Positions 13,695 to 22,302 are shown, counted from the stretch's first letter. The stretch: DNA of 34,421 nt from Thermodesulfovibrionia bacterium (GCA_947258735.1 CAMYJJ010000005.1:1-34421), one strand, 5' to 3'. Numbers and translations: made by a program. The notes: generated by a model from the sequence alone, not told the origin.

Positions 13695-14510
13695 CTACAG
13701 CAAATAATGAGTTCCGTACACATATATAAAATGACCGTTGATTTCCAGCTCTTCTTCTTTCCAGCCTTCCGGGAGCGGCCAGTATGGCTGGGCATCTTTC
13801 AACGCCCTCATGGCTGATTCATCAAGATCCCGGTAGCCTGATGTCCTGATGAGCTCTACTTTTCCCAGTGTTCCATCTCTTTTTATTGAGAATTGAATAT
13901 AGAGATCTCCTGATCTGCCCATTCTGGCTGCCTCTCCTGAATAGTTCCACATATGTTCGATTTTATCCCTGAGCAGCCTCATATATCCCCTGTTCTTAAA
14001 TTCAGGTGCTTCAAAAGTCAGGCCTTTGTTCTGCGCAGCTCCTTTGCCGGCATATTTTTCTATTGTCTTTCTGTCAAACAATGCAGAAGGAGGGATGGTT
14101 GTAATTGCATCTATCCCAATCCGGGTATTCCCATCTTCTTTTTGTAATTCTGTAACTGGTTTTTTCTCGTTCTCTTTATGAGCCTGTTCTAGTGATGCAA
14201 TTGCTGAATCTGACAGTGCTAATCTGCTTGTATCCTTGTCTTCGGTACTGGAATATTCATCAAACAATTTATTGGGTTTTATATTCTCATCAGGAGGCCT
14301 GTGTTTTTTAATAAGCACCGGTTTATTTGTTTTTTTCTGAACGGGCCTGTTTTTTTGAATTGTCTCCTGCTTAACCGGTTCAAAAGGCGCAATGAGATCA
14401 ACATCGAATATGTTTTGTGAAGGAATATAAGAAGCAGCGATCATGCTGAACAATAATGCCAAACCCAGATGAAACAATACTGATATTGAAATGTAACTGG
14501 TGAAATTCAT
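13695..14510 (-). CDS. TonB-family energy transducer
   Basis: The 271-residue protein has the TonB layout: a single N-terminal membrane anchor (about 8-28), a long periplasmic linker rich in Lys, Pro and Glu (about 40-150) and a C-terminal TonB domain from about residue 178 (GDLYIQFSIKRDGTLGKVELIRTSG is the region, ending in a YVYGTHYLL tail). It would couple the proton-motive force to an outer-membrane transporter or, TolA-like, to envelope constriction. An AGGA site lies before the ATG. No ExbB/ExbD partner is adjacent; those in the window belong to tolQR 11 kb away. It lies 58 bases upstream of cdaA. Confidence 0.88.
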   Translation of the reverse strand: MNFTSYISISVLFHLGLALLFSMIAASYIPSQNIFDVDLIAPFEPVKQETIQKNRPVQKKTNKPVLIKKHRPPDENIKPNKLFDEYSSTEDKDTSRLALSDSAIASLEQAHKENEKKPVTELQKEDGNTRIGIDAITTIPPSALFDRKTIEKYAGKGAAQNKGLTFEAPEFKNRGYMRLLRDKIEHMWNYSGEAARMGRSGDLYIQFSIKRDGTLGKVELIRTSGYRDLDESAMRALKDAQPYWPLPEGWKEEELEINGHFIYVYGTHYLL

Positions 14511-14692
14511 TTATTCCTGGTAATACATGTATGGACTATTGGAAAAATATTATGTGCCTGTATAGATATTTTACCTTTTTCAGGTCAGGGAAAAAATACG
14601 GGGATAAAAAGGAGTATTACATTTTTAAACTAAAAGGCCCATAAAGGAGACTTTTTATCAAAATCTCTTTTTAAGCGGATAAATTTTTTGGT
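14511..14692. other. Spacer between uspA-like and tonB genes
   Basis: No gene. AT-rich with several A and T runs (14590-14680); no clear hairpin terminator can be drawn. Confidence 0.4.
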
Positions 14693-15145
14693 TTATTCTC
14701 TGTGTTCAGGCACTTTAACGGTCATGACCGGACAGGGCGCTATCCTAACTACTCTTTCAGCGGTATTTCCGAAAAGGAGTCTCTGAATGCCGACCCTGCC
14801 ATATGTTCCCATGACGATCATATCAATTTTTTCATCAGATGCAAATTTCAGGATCTCCTCATGAGGGATACCCTTAACTACTTTCTTTTCTACATCAGGG
14901 AGTCTTCTGGTCTCTTCTATACAGCATGAACCGATTTCCTTCATTGCCCAGGCATTCATCTCCTTGTACACTTCATCTGTTGATATATGAGGAATATGGG
15001 TTCCCACTGCCTTGGTAATATCATACACAACATGCAGTATGAAGAGTTTTGATTTGTAATGCTCTGCAAGGTCCACAGCACAGTGAAGAGCATGCTGTGC
15101 CCCATCTGAAAAATCGGTCGGAAATAAAATGCGTTCAACTTTCAT
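14693..15145 (-). CDS. Universal stress protein (UspA family)
   Basis: The 150-residue single-domain protein has the UspA start RILFPTDFSDGAQHAL and the C-terminal ATP-binding loop GTYGRVGIQRLLFGNTAERV, followed by the final strand CPVMTVKV. The loop follows G-2x-G-9x-G but has Asn where Ser/Thr is usual just after the last Gly, with Thr one place later; binding is probably retained. USP proteins help survival of stress by an unclear mechanism. AGGAGG lies seven bases before ATG. It is a single gene, unlinked in function to its neighbours. Confidence 0.93.
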   Translation of the reverse strand: MKVERILFPTDFSDGAQHALHCAVDLAEHYKSKLFILHVVYDITKAVGTHIPHISTDEVYKEMNAWAMKEIGSCCIEETRRLPDVEKKVVKGIPHEEILKFASDEKIDMIVMGTYGRVGIQRLLFGNTAERVVRIAPCPVMTVKVPEHRE

Positions 15146-15214
15146 AGTAGTCCTCCTTACTTTTATTTTACTATAAAAAAAGGCTGCCGCCTATAAATAA
15201 AGTAAAATTCGGTA

Positions 15215-15976
15215 TTAACAATTAAGTGTATATATGATTCTCAGACCGTCAAGAGTGAGGGAGGGATGTACGGAATCAATCTGTTTTATAAGGGGCGAAA
15301 CCAGCCCGGCATATCCGCCTGTTGCTATAAGAGAAAATGATTTTTTTGTAACAAGACGTATTTCATGTACTATTTTTTCAACAGCGCCGGCATGACCTAC
15401 CACCAGTCCGGTTAATATATTTTCTCTGGTATCTCTTCCCGGAATATGCTCAGGTGCCTTTATATCTACGAGAGGAAGTCCGGATGTCTTTTCGTTGAGC
15501 ACCTCAGCTGATATACCAATGCCCGGCATAATTGCACCCCCGAGATAATCTCCATCTTCTGTGATGGTGCACATAGTTGTCGCTGTTCCAAAATCAATAA
15601 CCATCAGATGACCATTATATAAATTATGGGCAGCAACGGCATTGGCAATCCTGTCTGCGCCAAGTGTCTGAAGGGTATTGTTTTTAAACTGCAGGCCGGT
15701 TTTGATTGTATGATCTACAATAAATGGGACGACATTAAATCGTTCTTTGACAATATTAATGATTACTGAAGAACGTTCTTCAACAACAGAGCATATAACT
15801 GAAGCTTTAATTGCATGTCTATCGTACCCTTTGATCAGATTCTCAAGGTCTTTTTGATAGTGATCTGCTTTATCCTCCGGGTGCTTCGAATCAATACGTA
15901 CCGTATTCAGCACTTCTTTATCGTCAGAAATACCCAGAGTCATATTTGAATTTCCTATATCTATTAATAAGAGCAT
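15215..15976 (-). CDS. coaX: Type III pantothenate kinase
   Basis: CoaX phosphorylates pantothenate in the first step of coenzyme A synthesis and is not inhibited by CoA. The 253-residue protein carries the ASKHA-fold motifs: LLIDIGNSN (phosphate 1), TLGADRIANAVAA (substrate and dimer), VIDFGTATT (phosphate 2) and YLGGAIMPGI. Its ATG shares one base with the birA stop (TAATG), so the two are translationally coupled. The birA-coaX pairing is common in bacteria. Confidence 0.97.
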   Translation of the reverse strand: MLLLIDIGNSNMTLGISDDKEVLNTVRIDSKHPEDKADHYQKDLENLIKGYDRHAIKASVICSVVEERSSVIINIVKERFNVVPFIVDHTIKTGLQFKNNTLQTLGADRIANAVAAHNLYNGHLMVIDFGTATTMCTITEDGDYLGGAIMPGIGISAEVLNEKTSGLPLVDIKAPEHIPGRDTRENILTGLVVGHAGAVEKIVHEIRLVTKKSFSLIATGGYAGLVSPLIKQIDSVHPSLTLDGLRIIYTLNC

Positions 15977-16791
15977 TATGTTTTTATAATGGACACATCA
16001 CCGGCATGTATAATTTCTTCTCTTCCGTCCGGGAGTCTGATCAGCAATCCTCCATTCTCAGTTATTGCAGCTGCAGTACCGCTTATGATCTGTTCATTTA
16101 TTTTTACCGAAACTTGCTGACCAATGGTAGAGACGGATTCTGCCCAGGCATTCATCAGCTTCTGTCGGTCCCCTTTCATAAACAGCTTGTAAGATGACTC
16201 AAGCTCAGCAAGTATTCCGGCCAGGAGCCCTCTTCTGTTAACAATAGAACCACTTTCAATCATTAATGAAGTTGACAGGGGTCTTATATCATCGGGCAGA
16301 TTGTCCAGAGTCATGTTAACATTTAGTCCCATTCCCAGGATAAGCATATCAGGTGTACCATGACCGGACTTATATTCTACCAATATGCCCCCTGTCTTTT
16401 TTTCGTTTATCTGAATATCATTTGGCCATTTGATGCCTGCGTGTATTCCAGTAACTTTTTTTATTGCACGGACAGCAGAAGCTGCGGCAGAAAGGGACAG
16501 GATGGTTGATTCCTGTTGAGCAAAAGGAGGCTGCAGTATAACGCTGAAGTACAGATTGAGGCCGGCAGGGGATATCCACTCTCTCCCCAGTCTTCCCCTG
16601 CCTCTGGTCTGGGAATCAGCGATGACAACAATACCTTCAGCATGCTCTCTTGCACGTCCTATCTCAAGTGCTCTGTCATTGGTTGATGTTGTTGTTTCGT
16701 AAAAAATGATATCTCTGCCGATGATATCACCTTGAAATATGTCTTTAATGTTTTCCTGAGTAAATTCTGGAAATTTGTTATTGTTATTCAT
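15976..16791 (-). CDS. birA: Biotin--protein ligase (biotin-[acetyl-CoA-carboxylase] ligase)
   Basis: BirA activates biotin with ATP and attaches it to carboxylase carrier proteins. The 271-residue protein has the TSTNDRA start of the catalytic core, the biotinyl-AMP loop GRGRLGREW, KWPNDIQ and GGILVE, and a C-terminal SH3-like domain. It lacks the N-terminal winged helix of E. coli BirA, so it should be an enzyme only and not a repressor. No Shine-Dalgarno precedes ATG. Confidence 0.96.
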   Translation of the reverse strand: MNNNNKFPEFTQENIKDIFQGDIIGRDIIFYETTTSTNDRALEIGRAREHAEGIVVIADSQTRGRGRLGREWISPAGLNLYFSVILQPPFAQQESTILSLSAAASAVRAIKKVTGIHAGIKWPNDIQINEKKTGGILVEYKSGHGTPDMLILGMGLNVNMTLDNLPDDIRPLSTSLMIESGSIVNRRGLLAGILAELESSYKLFMKGDRQKLMNAWAESVSTIGQQVSVKINEQIISGTAAAITENGGLLIRLPDGREEIIHAGDVSIIKT

Positions 16792-16887
16792 TTCTTAAGA
16801 AATAAAAGCATAATAAGTCAGCCATTCCTGCCCTGAATTAAGTATGGGATAAACTCCAGCAGGAAGTTAGTTTTGCGTTTAAAGGAT

Positions 16888-16915
16888 CTGGATTCCCGCC
16901 TGCGCGGGAATGACA
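16888..16915. repeat. REP-like palindrome (ATTCCCGC/GCGGGAAT)
   Basis: A perfect 8-bp stem (16892-16899 and 16904-16911) with a CTGC loop, flanked by CTGG and GACAG. It belongs to the same dispersed family as 1930-1955 and 18546-18618. It lies 51 bases past the nth stop side, between nth and birA on the minus strand. Confidence 0.8.
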
Positions 16916-16962
16916 GCTATCTGGATAGCTTATCAATGTTAATAAAATATTAAGTGCCTGAT

Positions 16963-17592
16963 TCAGGCCGCTATTTTATCCGGCCATTCACATTCCCTGT
17001 TAAGAATGCACTCCGGACAAAGAGGTTTTTTTGCCTTACATGTCCTCCTGCCGTGTAATACCATGGCCAGGTTAATAGCTGTCAGTTTTTTTTCGGGAAA
17101 CTGATGCACCAGCTCTTCCTCTACTTTATCCGGGTTCTTCGAATGGGCAATACCCAGCCTGTTGGAGACCCTTAATACATGGGTGTCGACTCCCATTGTC
17201 TGCTTTCCGAAAGCGCTGCCCATAATGACATTGGCTGTCTTTCTGCCGATCCCGGCAAGGCCGGTCAACTCCTCAATAGTGTCCGGGACGTTTCCATTGA
17301 AATCCCTGACCAGCTGGTTACAGCACTCCAGTATCATCTTTGCCTTGTTTTTATAAAACCCGGTGGGCCTGATCGCCTGTTCAAAGGTTGTCAATTTTGC
17401 TTTGGCATAGTCATCAGCGGTCTTATATTTCTTAAACAGCTGAGCTGTAACTTCATTCACTTTAACATCAGTACACTGGGCGGACAATATGGTTGCGACC
17501 AGAAGCTCAAGGGGATTTTTAAAACGGAGCTCAATTTTTGGATCAGGATATTTTTTTAATAAGAGCCGGGAAATTTTTATTGCATTAGCCAT
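16963..17592 (-). CDS. nth: Endonuclease III (DNA glycosylase / AP lyase)
   Basis: The enzyme removes oxidised pyrimidines and nicks at the abasic site in base-excision repair. The 209-residue protein has the helix-hairpin-helix LTGLAGIGRKTANV with catalytic Lys118, the catalytic Asp136 in GVDTHVLRV, and the C-terminal 4Fe-4S cluster loop C-x6-C-x2-C-x5-C (CKAKKPLC, CPEC, ...REC). Length matches E. coli Nth (211 aa). No ribosome binding site is visible before ATG. Confidence 0.98.
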   Translation of the reverse strand: MANAIKISRLLLKKYPDPKIELRFKNPLELLVATILSAQCTDVKVNEVTAQLFKKYKTADDYAKAKLTTFEQAIRPTGFYKNKAKMILECCNQLVRDFNGNVPDTIEELTGLAGIGRKTANVIMGSAFGKQTMGVDTHVLRVSNRLGIAHSKNPDKVEEELVHQFPEKKLTAINLAMVLHGRRTCKAKKPLCPECILNRECEWPDKIAA

Positions 17593-17601
17593 ATTTTTAA
17601 A

Positions 17602-17690
17602 AAAAGTAGTTAGCAGTCAGTAGTTGATAGTCAGGGGACAGGTTATAAAAACTGATTTATGACCACCAACTGCAAATTACTGCTGCTTCC
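17602..17690. repeat. Degenerate inverted repeat (AGTAGTCAGTAG type) upstream of nth
   Basis: Units such as GTAGTTAGCAGTCAGTAGTTGATAGTCAG (in the first 30 bases) are partly complementary to the ACCACCAACTGCAAATTACTGC stretch at about 17658-17680. It is the same repeat class as between atpG and atpD. Confidence 0.6.
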
Positions 17691-17793
17691 TCTCTTATCT
17701 GTTTATCATTTTGGAACCTGCAACAGAGATTATATCACAGCGCCCGCTGACCATAAAGATCTGATATGTTCAAAGGTTAATAAATTTTTATAC

Positions 17794-17799
17794 TATAAT
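17794..17799 (+). promoter_or_regulatory. -10 box (TATAAT) of mqnB
   Basis: TATAAT lies eight bases before the mqnB ATG; a TTCAAA box (17769-17774) stands 19 bases upstream. There is no Shine-Dalgarno, so a leaderless or near-leaderless transcript is likely. Confidence 0.5.
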
Positions 17800-17807
17800 A
17801 CAGCATA

Positions 17808-18518
17808 ATGATCGCACTTTTATCATCAATGTCTTTTGAGTCGGACCTGCTTCTTTCCCTTCTAAAAAAAGTCAGTGTATCAAAAGCAGCAGGGAAAAAA
17901 GCATATAAAGGGAAGCTGTCCGGTTTGGACGTTCTGCTTATTAATACCGGGATAGGCAAGGTCAATGCATCTCACGCCGCAACTGTTGTGGCCGGAAATT
18001 ATCCTGTAGGTAAGATTATAAATTTAGGAGTGGGCGGGGCTTATTCCGGATCCGGCCTTGGTCCCGGTGAGATTGCTATTGCCACAATGGAAATATTCGG
18101 GGATGACGGGGTTTTTACTTCTAAAGGATGGAAAGACATGAAGGAAATCGGGATACCTGTTATTCAAAAAGGGAGAAAGAAATACTATAATGAATTTCTA
18201 CTGTCCAGGCCGCCCTCGTCTTTATTGAAAGCTCAAGATAATGGAGTTGTAAAGATAAAGTCAGGACCTTTTATAACCGTAGGATCAGCATCCGGGACAC
18301 AGAAAAGAGCAAGAGAACTTGAAAACAGATTTTGCGGGATTTGTGAAAATATGGAAGGGGCAGCGATTGCCCAAGTATGCACGATGTATGGATTACCCAT
18401 GATTGAAGTGCGGGGGATCAGTAATATCGTAGGTATCAGGGACAAAAGAAGGTGGAGGTTAAAAGAGGCTTCAGAGAATTGTCAGAAATTTGTTTTGAAT
18501 CTGCTGAAGAAAGGTTAG
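17808..18518 (+). CDS. mqnB: Futalosine hydrolase
   Basis: MqnB removes the adenine or hypoxanthine base from futalosine in the alternative (futalosine) route to menaquinone. The 236-residue protein has the nucleoside phosphorylase/MTA-nucleosidase fold: NTGIGKVNASHA, INLGVGGAYSGSGLGPGEIAIA, and the substrate loop ENMEGAAIAQVC with EVRGISNIVG, the last being typical of futalosine hydrolases. Its presence implies menaquinone as a respiratory quinone; the other mqn genes are not in the window. The MTA/SAH nucleosidase alternative is less likely because of the RGISNIVG end. Confidence 0.93.
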   Translation: MIALLSSMSFESDLLLSLLKKVSVSKAAGKKAYKGKLSGLDVLLINTGIGKVNASHAATVVAGNYPVGKIINLGVGGAYSGSGLGPGEIAIATMEIFGDDGVFTSKGWKDMKEIGIPVIQKGRKKYYNEFLLSRPPSSLLKAQDNGVVKIKSGPFITVGSASGTQKRARELENRFCGICENMEGAAIAQVCTMYGLPMIEVRGISNIVGIRDKRRWRLKEASENCQKFVLNLLKKG

Positions 18519-18543
18519 TTTATGTTCATTAAGTCCATTAGGT

Positions 18544-18620
18544 TGTCATGCCGGACTTGATCCGGCATCCAGAACAATCTAAAAAAACGAGATTCCGGCT
18601 GAAGAAATGCCGGAATGACA
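18544..18620. repeat. REP-like palindromic repeat pair before the TraB/GumN gene
   Basis: TGTCATGCCGGACTTGATCC and GGCATCC, followed by a second half with ATTCCGGC and GCCGGAATGAC. Its forward translation gives the MPDLIRHPE peptide seen widely as a false N-terminus, so the real gene starts after it. Confidence 0.8.
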
Positions 18621-18649
18621 TAAAATATCTTCTATTTCAGGAACTCAGT

Positions 18650-19543
18650 ATGATGTTTCATAAGAAGAAATTAATAATTGTAATAGCTGTTGTATTAACG
18701 TTCCTTTCTGCCAGCCCCCCTTTTGCCGGGACAGATACAGGAAAGAGTTTTATATGGTCTTTTGAATCAGGGAATAACACCATTTACCTGCTGGGATCAA
18801 TTCATGTGCTGAATCAGGATTCCTATCCGCTGCCTGATGTGGTTGAGAATATTTATGACTGCTGCAGGAGGATTGTATATGAAACTGACCTTGACAGTAT
18901 GAATAACACATCAATGCAGGCAAAAATGCTGAGACGGGGCATGTATCCAAAGGGACAGACATTATCAGACAATATATCTCCTGAAACATATGAAATGCTC
19001 AGAAAGAAACTGGAGGCATCAGGGTTGCCGATTTTACCGTTTGAGCAGTTCAGGCCCTGGATGGCGGCGCTGACACTGACCGGAGCTGAGATGATACGGC
19101 TTGGATTTGATCCAAAGCTTGGTCTGGACCAGCGTTTTTTCTCCAAAGCAAAGCAGGACAATAAAGAACTGATATTTCTTGAGACAAATGAGTTCCAGAT
19201 GAACCTCTTTGCAGGATTGAGCAGGACACGACAGGAGGCTCTGTTGAAACAGATACTGGTTGAAATCAACATCATTGAGTCAATGTTTACTGAAATGGTC
19301 ACTGCCTGGAAAAATGGGAGTGTAGAAAAACTTGATTCCATCATGAAAGAGAGCTTCAGGGAGTTTCCGAAACTCCATGAGAGGTTAATTACCAGAAGAA
19401 ACCGCCGCTGGGTTTCTGAAATTCTAAGCCTTGCCAGGCAGAAAGGGGACCTGCTAGTTGTTGTCGGCGCTGCACACCTTGTCGGGGATAACAGTGTGGT
19501 GGATCTGTTAAGAAAAAAGGGATATAAGGTAAAGCAGAACTAA
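18650..19543 (+). CDS. TraB/GumN family protein, exported
   Basis: The 297-residue protein starts at the ATG at 18650 (AGGAA at 18639-18643), giving a classical signal peptide (MMFHKKKLIIVIAVVLTFLSASPPFAG region). The mature protein matches the TraB/GumN family: YLLGSIHVL near the start, YETDLDSM, the FEQFRPWMAAL central motif, LGLDQRF and the C-terminal VVVGAAHLVGDNSVVDLL with its GxxH. The family has a Tiki/EreA-like metallohydrolase fold, but its substrate is unknown. An upstream in-frame extension to 18548 is repeat sequence. It follows mqnB by 131 bases, possibly co-transcribed. Confidence 0.9.
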   Translation: MMFHKKKLIIVIAVVLTFLSASPPFAGTDTGKSFIWSFESGNNTIYLLGSIHVLNQDSYPLPDVVENIYDCCRRIVYETDLDSMNNTSMQAKMLRRGMYPKGQTLSDNISPETYEMLRKKLEASGLPILPFEQFRPWMAALTLTGAEMIRLGFDPKLGLDQRFFSKAKQDNKELIFLETNEFQMNLFAGLSRTRQEALLKQILVEINIIESMFTEMVTAWKNGSVEKLDSIMKESFREFPKLHERLITRRNRRWVSEILSLARQKGDLLVVVGAAHLVGDNSVVDLLRKKGYKVKQN

Positions 19544-19583
19544 TTCATTATCGCCTCTTAGCCTATATGATGAATCAAATACT

Positions 19584-20006
19584 ATGTCAATAAATATAAC
19601 AAAGGGGAATACAAAAAAGGACGGCAGGGATTTTAGTTTCTGGTTTGTTGGAGCGATTGATAAGTGGTGTGAAGAGAAGAAGATACCTTTTGATAAAGAA
19701 AAGTTTGGTCTTCGCAATACAAATGATATAGAAATTAAATGGGGGATGTATAAGAAAGATGATGTGCGTGATGTCTGGGCCGGCAGTTCTGATAAAACAG
19801 GAATGAGCATATTGATCAGAGGTGACTTCACTTTTACCTTCAGGGACAAGAGTGATCAAGAAAACAGGACAGAAGTGAGACTTAACAGTGAAGGAGATTA
19901 TGTTATCTGGCGAGAGGATATGGAGCATACATGGAGAATGGATGAGGATTCAGAGATACTCACGCTTCGATGGTCAGAGCGAGGTAATATTAAAGATAAA
20001 AAATAA
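19584..20006 (+). CDS. Small cupin-like protein
   Basis: The 140-residue protein has a single beta-barrel pattern: IEIKWGMYKK, MSILIRGDFTFTF, EGDYVIWREDMEHTWR and SEILTLRW. Similar small proteins are often mislabelled signal peptidase I in databases; there is no catalytic Ser/Lys pair or membrane helix here. The DYVIW..HTW end is cupin-like with one conserved His, so metal binding is possible but incomplete. No Shine-Dalgarno is seen; TATGAT lies 12 bases before ATG. Function unknown. Confidence 0.75.
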   Translation: MSINITKGNTKKDGRDFSFWFVGAIDKWCEEKKIPFDKEKFGLRNTNDIEIKWGMYKKDDVRDVWAGSSDKTGMSILIRGDFTFTFRDKSDQENRTEVRLNSEGDYVIWREDMEHTWRMDEDSEILTLRWSERGNIKDKK

Positions 20007-20107
20007 AATAGCAAAATTAATGAAGTTTTTTTTACTAGTAGTTTTTATTTTATATTTCTAAGTAGTGTTAAATAATTAGAACCTGAGCAATAGAGTACTT
20101 CATATTC

Positions 20108-20611
20108 TTATCTTCTGAAGAAGATAGTTTCGTTAATTTCTTTTCTGCTGCCTTTACCACTTTCTGCTGCAGGATGCCCAAGTGCAATAACAGCCATTAG
20201 CTCAAGACTGTCATCTCCATTGACCAGTTCCCTGATCTTGTCTCCGTTTTTTAGAATCTCGCCAAGCCAGACTGCGCCAAGTCCTTCATCATGGATCGTA
20301 AGCAGCATATTCTGCAGACAGGACCCGATGGCCTGGGCATCCTTGATTTTGTGATAGCTTGAAGCGTTGTCCAGAAACACGGCTATCAGGACATGTGCGC
20401 TTAACACACATGCTGAATAATGAGTTAGTTCCGAAATCTGCTCTTTTATGTCCCGGTCTTTAATAATTGCGAATTTCCATGGCTGGTTGTTCTTGCCGGA
20501 AGGGGCCCATGTCCCTGCTTCGATGATTTTATCAATAAGCTCATCAGAAACAGGTGCATCAGTAAACCTTCTGATGCTCCGGCGGGTTTTTATGAGCTCA
20601 AATATATTCAT
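20108..20611 (-). CDS. Nitroreductase family flavoprotein
   Basis: From the ATG at 20611 the protein has 167 residues and begins MNIFELIKTRRSIRRF, the standard family start with the FMN-phosphate-binding RRSIRR. APSGKNNQPWKF, the SCLQNMLLTIHDEGLGAVWLG centre and the ALGHPA end follow. It should bind FMN and reduce quinones or nitro compounds with NAD(P)H; the physiological substrate cannot be told. An in-frame ATG at 20650 would add 13 residues not seen in the family. It lies 26 bases downstream of the region of prfB's 3' end on the same strand. Confidence 0.92.
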   Translation of the reverse strand: MNIFELIKTRRSIRRFTDAPVSDELIDKIIEAGTWAPSGKNNQPWKFAIIKDRDIKEQISELTHYSACVLSAHVLIAVFLDNASSYHKIKDAQAIGSCLQNMLLTIHDEGLGAVWLGEILKNGDKIRELVNGDDSLELMAVIALGHPAAESGKGSRKEINETIFFRR

Positions 20612-20629
20612 ATGGGAAAAAGGTTGTTT

Positions 20630-20676
20630 GTTACTAGTTAAGAGTATCAAATAACTAATAACGATTAACTAATAAC
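20630..20676. repeat. Short degenerate repeat (AACTAATAACGATTAAC type)
   Basis: TTACTAGTTAAGAG followed by AAATAACTAATAACGATTAACTAATAAC between prfB and the nitroreductase gene. It resembles the AACGAAT heptamer block at 33627-33654, and its two ends are partly complementary. Confidence 0.5.
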
Positions 20677-21799
20677 CTATGGCCTGTTACCTGCCTTTTC
20701 CTTTCTAAACAGCAAATACTCTTTTATAAAATTATCCAGATCTCCGTCCAGCACGGCATTTACATTCCCCGTCTCAAAACCTGTACGGTGGTCCTTGATC
20801 AACTGGTAGGGCTGCAATGTATATGACCGTATCTGGCTTCCCCAGGCGATCTCCTTTTTCTCGCCGATCATTTCATCCATTTTGTCTTCCTGTTCCTTCT
20901 GCTTCAATGTGAACAGTTTAGCTTTGAGAATTTTCATGGCAGTGGCCCTGTTTTTCAGCTGGGACCGTTCATTTTGACAACTTACAACTGTATTAGTGGG
21001 AAAATGGGTAATACGAACAGCTGAATCGGTTTTGTTTACATGCTGTCCGCCCGCACCTGATGCCCTGTACGTGTCGATCCTTATGTCATCATCCTTGACT
21101 TCAATTTCTATGTCCTCACTCACTTCAGGATACACAAGCACAGCAGTGAATGATGTATGCCGTCTTTTGTTGGCATCAAAGGGAGATATTCTCACAAGCC
21201 GGTGAACACCTGCCTCTCCCTTGAGATAACCGTATGCGTACTGACCGCTTATGGTCATGGTAACGCTTTTTATGCCGGCCTCGTCGCCTGCCATATACTC
21301 AATAATTTCAACCTTGAACCCGCTTTTTTCAGCCCACCGCATGTACATTCTCATCAGTATCTGGGCCCAGTCCTGGCTTTCGGTCCCTCCTGCTCCGGGA
21401 TTGATCGTGAGGATGGCATCGTTTTTATCGGTCTCACCCGAGAGGGTGGTCGTGAGTTCAATATTATCAAGCTTTTCAGCAAGAGCACGTAAAGAACCTT
21501 CCGCATCTTCCAGCATGGTTTCTCCGCCTTCTTCTCCGGAGAGTTCAAGCAGCACCGTGAGGTCCTCAAATTTCTGGTCGAGTATTTTTAAGGGTTCGAT
21601 AGCACTTTCTATTCCGGATTTTTCTTTCAGGAATACCTGGGCCCTGTCCGGTGTGTCCCAGATGCCTTCAGCTACAAGTTCTTTTTGAAGTTCTTCAAGG
21701 CGGGTCAGTTTGGAAGGAACATCAAAGAAACCTCCGGAGGGCTTCGATGCGCGGTGCTATATCATTTAATCTGTCTCTGAGTTCATCGCTGGAAATCAT
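20677..21799 (-). CDS. prfB: Peptide chain release factor 2 with +1 programmed frameshift
   Basis: RF2 ends translation at UGA and UAA. Frame 0 starts at the ATG at 21799 (AGGAGG ten bases upstream), encodes 25 residues ending LRRFL and hits an in-frame TGA at 21724-21722. Skipping one base (+1) continues at GAT (Asp, 21723-21721) for 348 residues to the stop at 20677; total 373. The site is the classical one: a Shine-Dalgarno-like GGAGG, then TTT CTT TGA. The stop is followed by T and not the usual C. Downstream are the SPF stop-recognition motif (RISPFDANK) and the GGQ motif (SGAGGQHVN). The frameshift autoregulates RF2 level and is not a lesion. Confidence 0.97.
21722..21738 (-). promoter_or_regulatory. 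prfB +1 frameshift site
   Basis: On the minus strand CGGAGG-TTT-CTT-TGA: internal Shine-Dalgarno, slippery CUU codon and the UGA stop read by RF2 itself. Low RF2 causes a pause and a slip to the +1 frame. Confidence 0.93.
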
Positions 21800-21838
21800 T
21801 ATACTGCTGCCTCCTGTTTATTGTGATTCAAGCATCGT

Positions 21839-21844
21839 ATTATA
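21839..21844 (-). promoter_or_regulatory. -10 box (TATAAT) of prfB
   Basis: Perfect TATAAT on the minus strand, 39 bases before the prfB ATG; no convincing -35 box. Confidence 0.5.
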
Positions 21845-21896
21845 CATAAAAAAGCATCTGACATGCAGAGGCTTCTAAAGATCCAGATAAAAGCAA

Positions 21897-22250
21897 TTAA
21901 AATGTAGCTTTAATCAGCGATGCTGAATAGGACATTCCGTCTTTCTGTTTTTTTATCACAGGGGTAGGAATGGCAAATTTTATGTTGTCCTTCTCTATCT
22001 CAACCATGCCGGTTGTCTCTGCAATTCCAAATACCAGGCCGCCCAGGGTGCCAACGATAACACCGGATGCCAGTTTCTTTCCAAATTCATCTTCATCTAA
22101 CAGATAAAATGCACTACCTACAAGAGCACCAATTGCAGCTCCATAGAGCGAATCCCTGAATAATATTTCACCTTGTGTTTCTACGGCAAACGCAGCTCCC
22201 TGCAACAGGGTAATGATTGAAAAAGATATAATCAGTATTTTTTTTATCAT
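21897..22250 (-). CDS. Small exported glycine-rich protein of the tol-pal operon
   Basis: The 117-residue protein has a signal peptide (about 1-22, MIKKILIISFSIITLL then AAFA) and two hydrophobic glycine-rich segments, SLYGAAIGALVGSAFYLL and SGVIVGTLGGLVFGIAE, resembling glycine-zipper membrane motifs. It could be an outer-membrane or periplasmic accessory protein. AAGGAG lies eight bases before ATG. It begins 52 bases after cpoB on the same strand and so probably belongs to the tol-pal transcript. I do not recognise a named family. Confidence 0.75.
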   Translation of the reverse strand: MIKKILIISFSIITLLQGAAFAVETQGEILFRDSLYGAAIGALVGSAFYLLDEDEFGKKLASGVIVGTLGGLVFGIAETTGMVEIEKDNIKFAIPTPVIKKQKDGMSYSASLIKATF

Positions 22251-22302
22251 GCACGCACTCCTTCTGGAAAAATTTAATCAGCTGTTGTATCAGTTACTGT
22301 AC

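Noticed and set aside
18548..18649. N-terminal extension of the TraB/GumN protein (MPDLIRHPE...)
   Set aside because: It is the translation of a dispersed REP-like repeat, and a proper ribosome binding site and signal peptide begin at 18650.
19584..20006. Signal peptidase I
   Set aside because: Database name often given to this small family, but there is no membrane helix or Ser/Lys catalytic pair; it is cupin-like.
20677..21799. prfB broken by a frameshift mutation
   Set aside because: The break is exactly at the known CUU-UGA programmed site with an internal Shine-Dalgarno, and both parts are otherwise intact.
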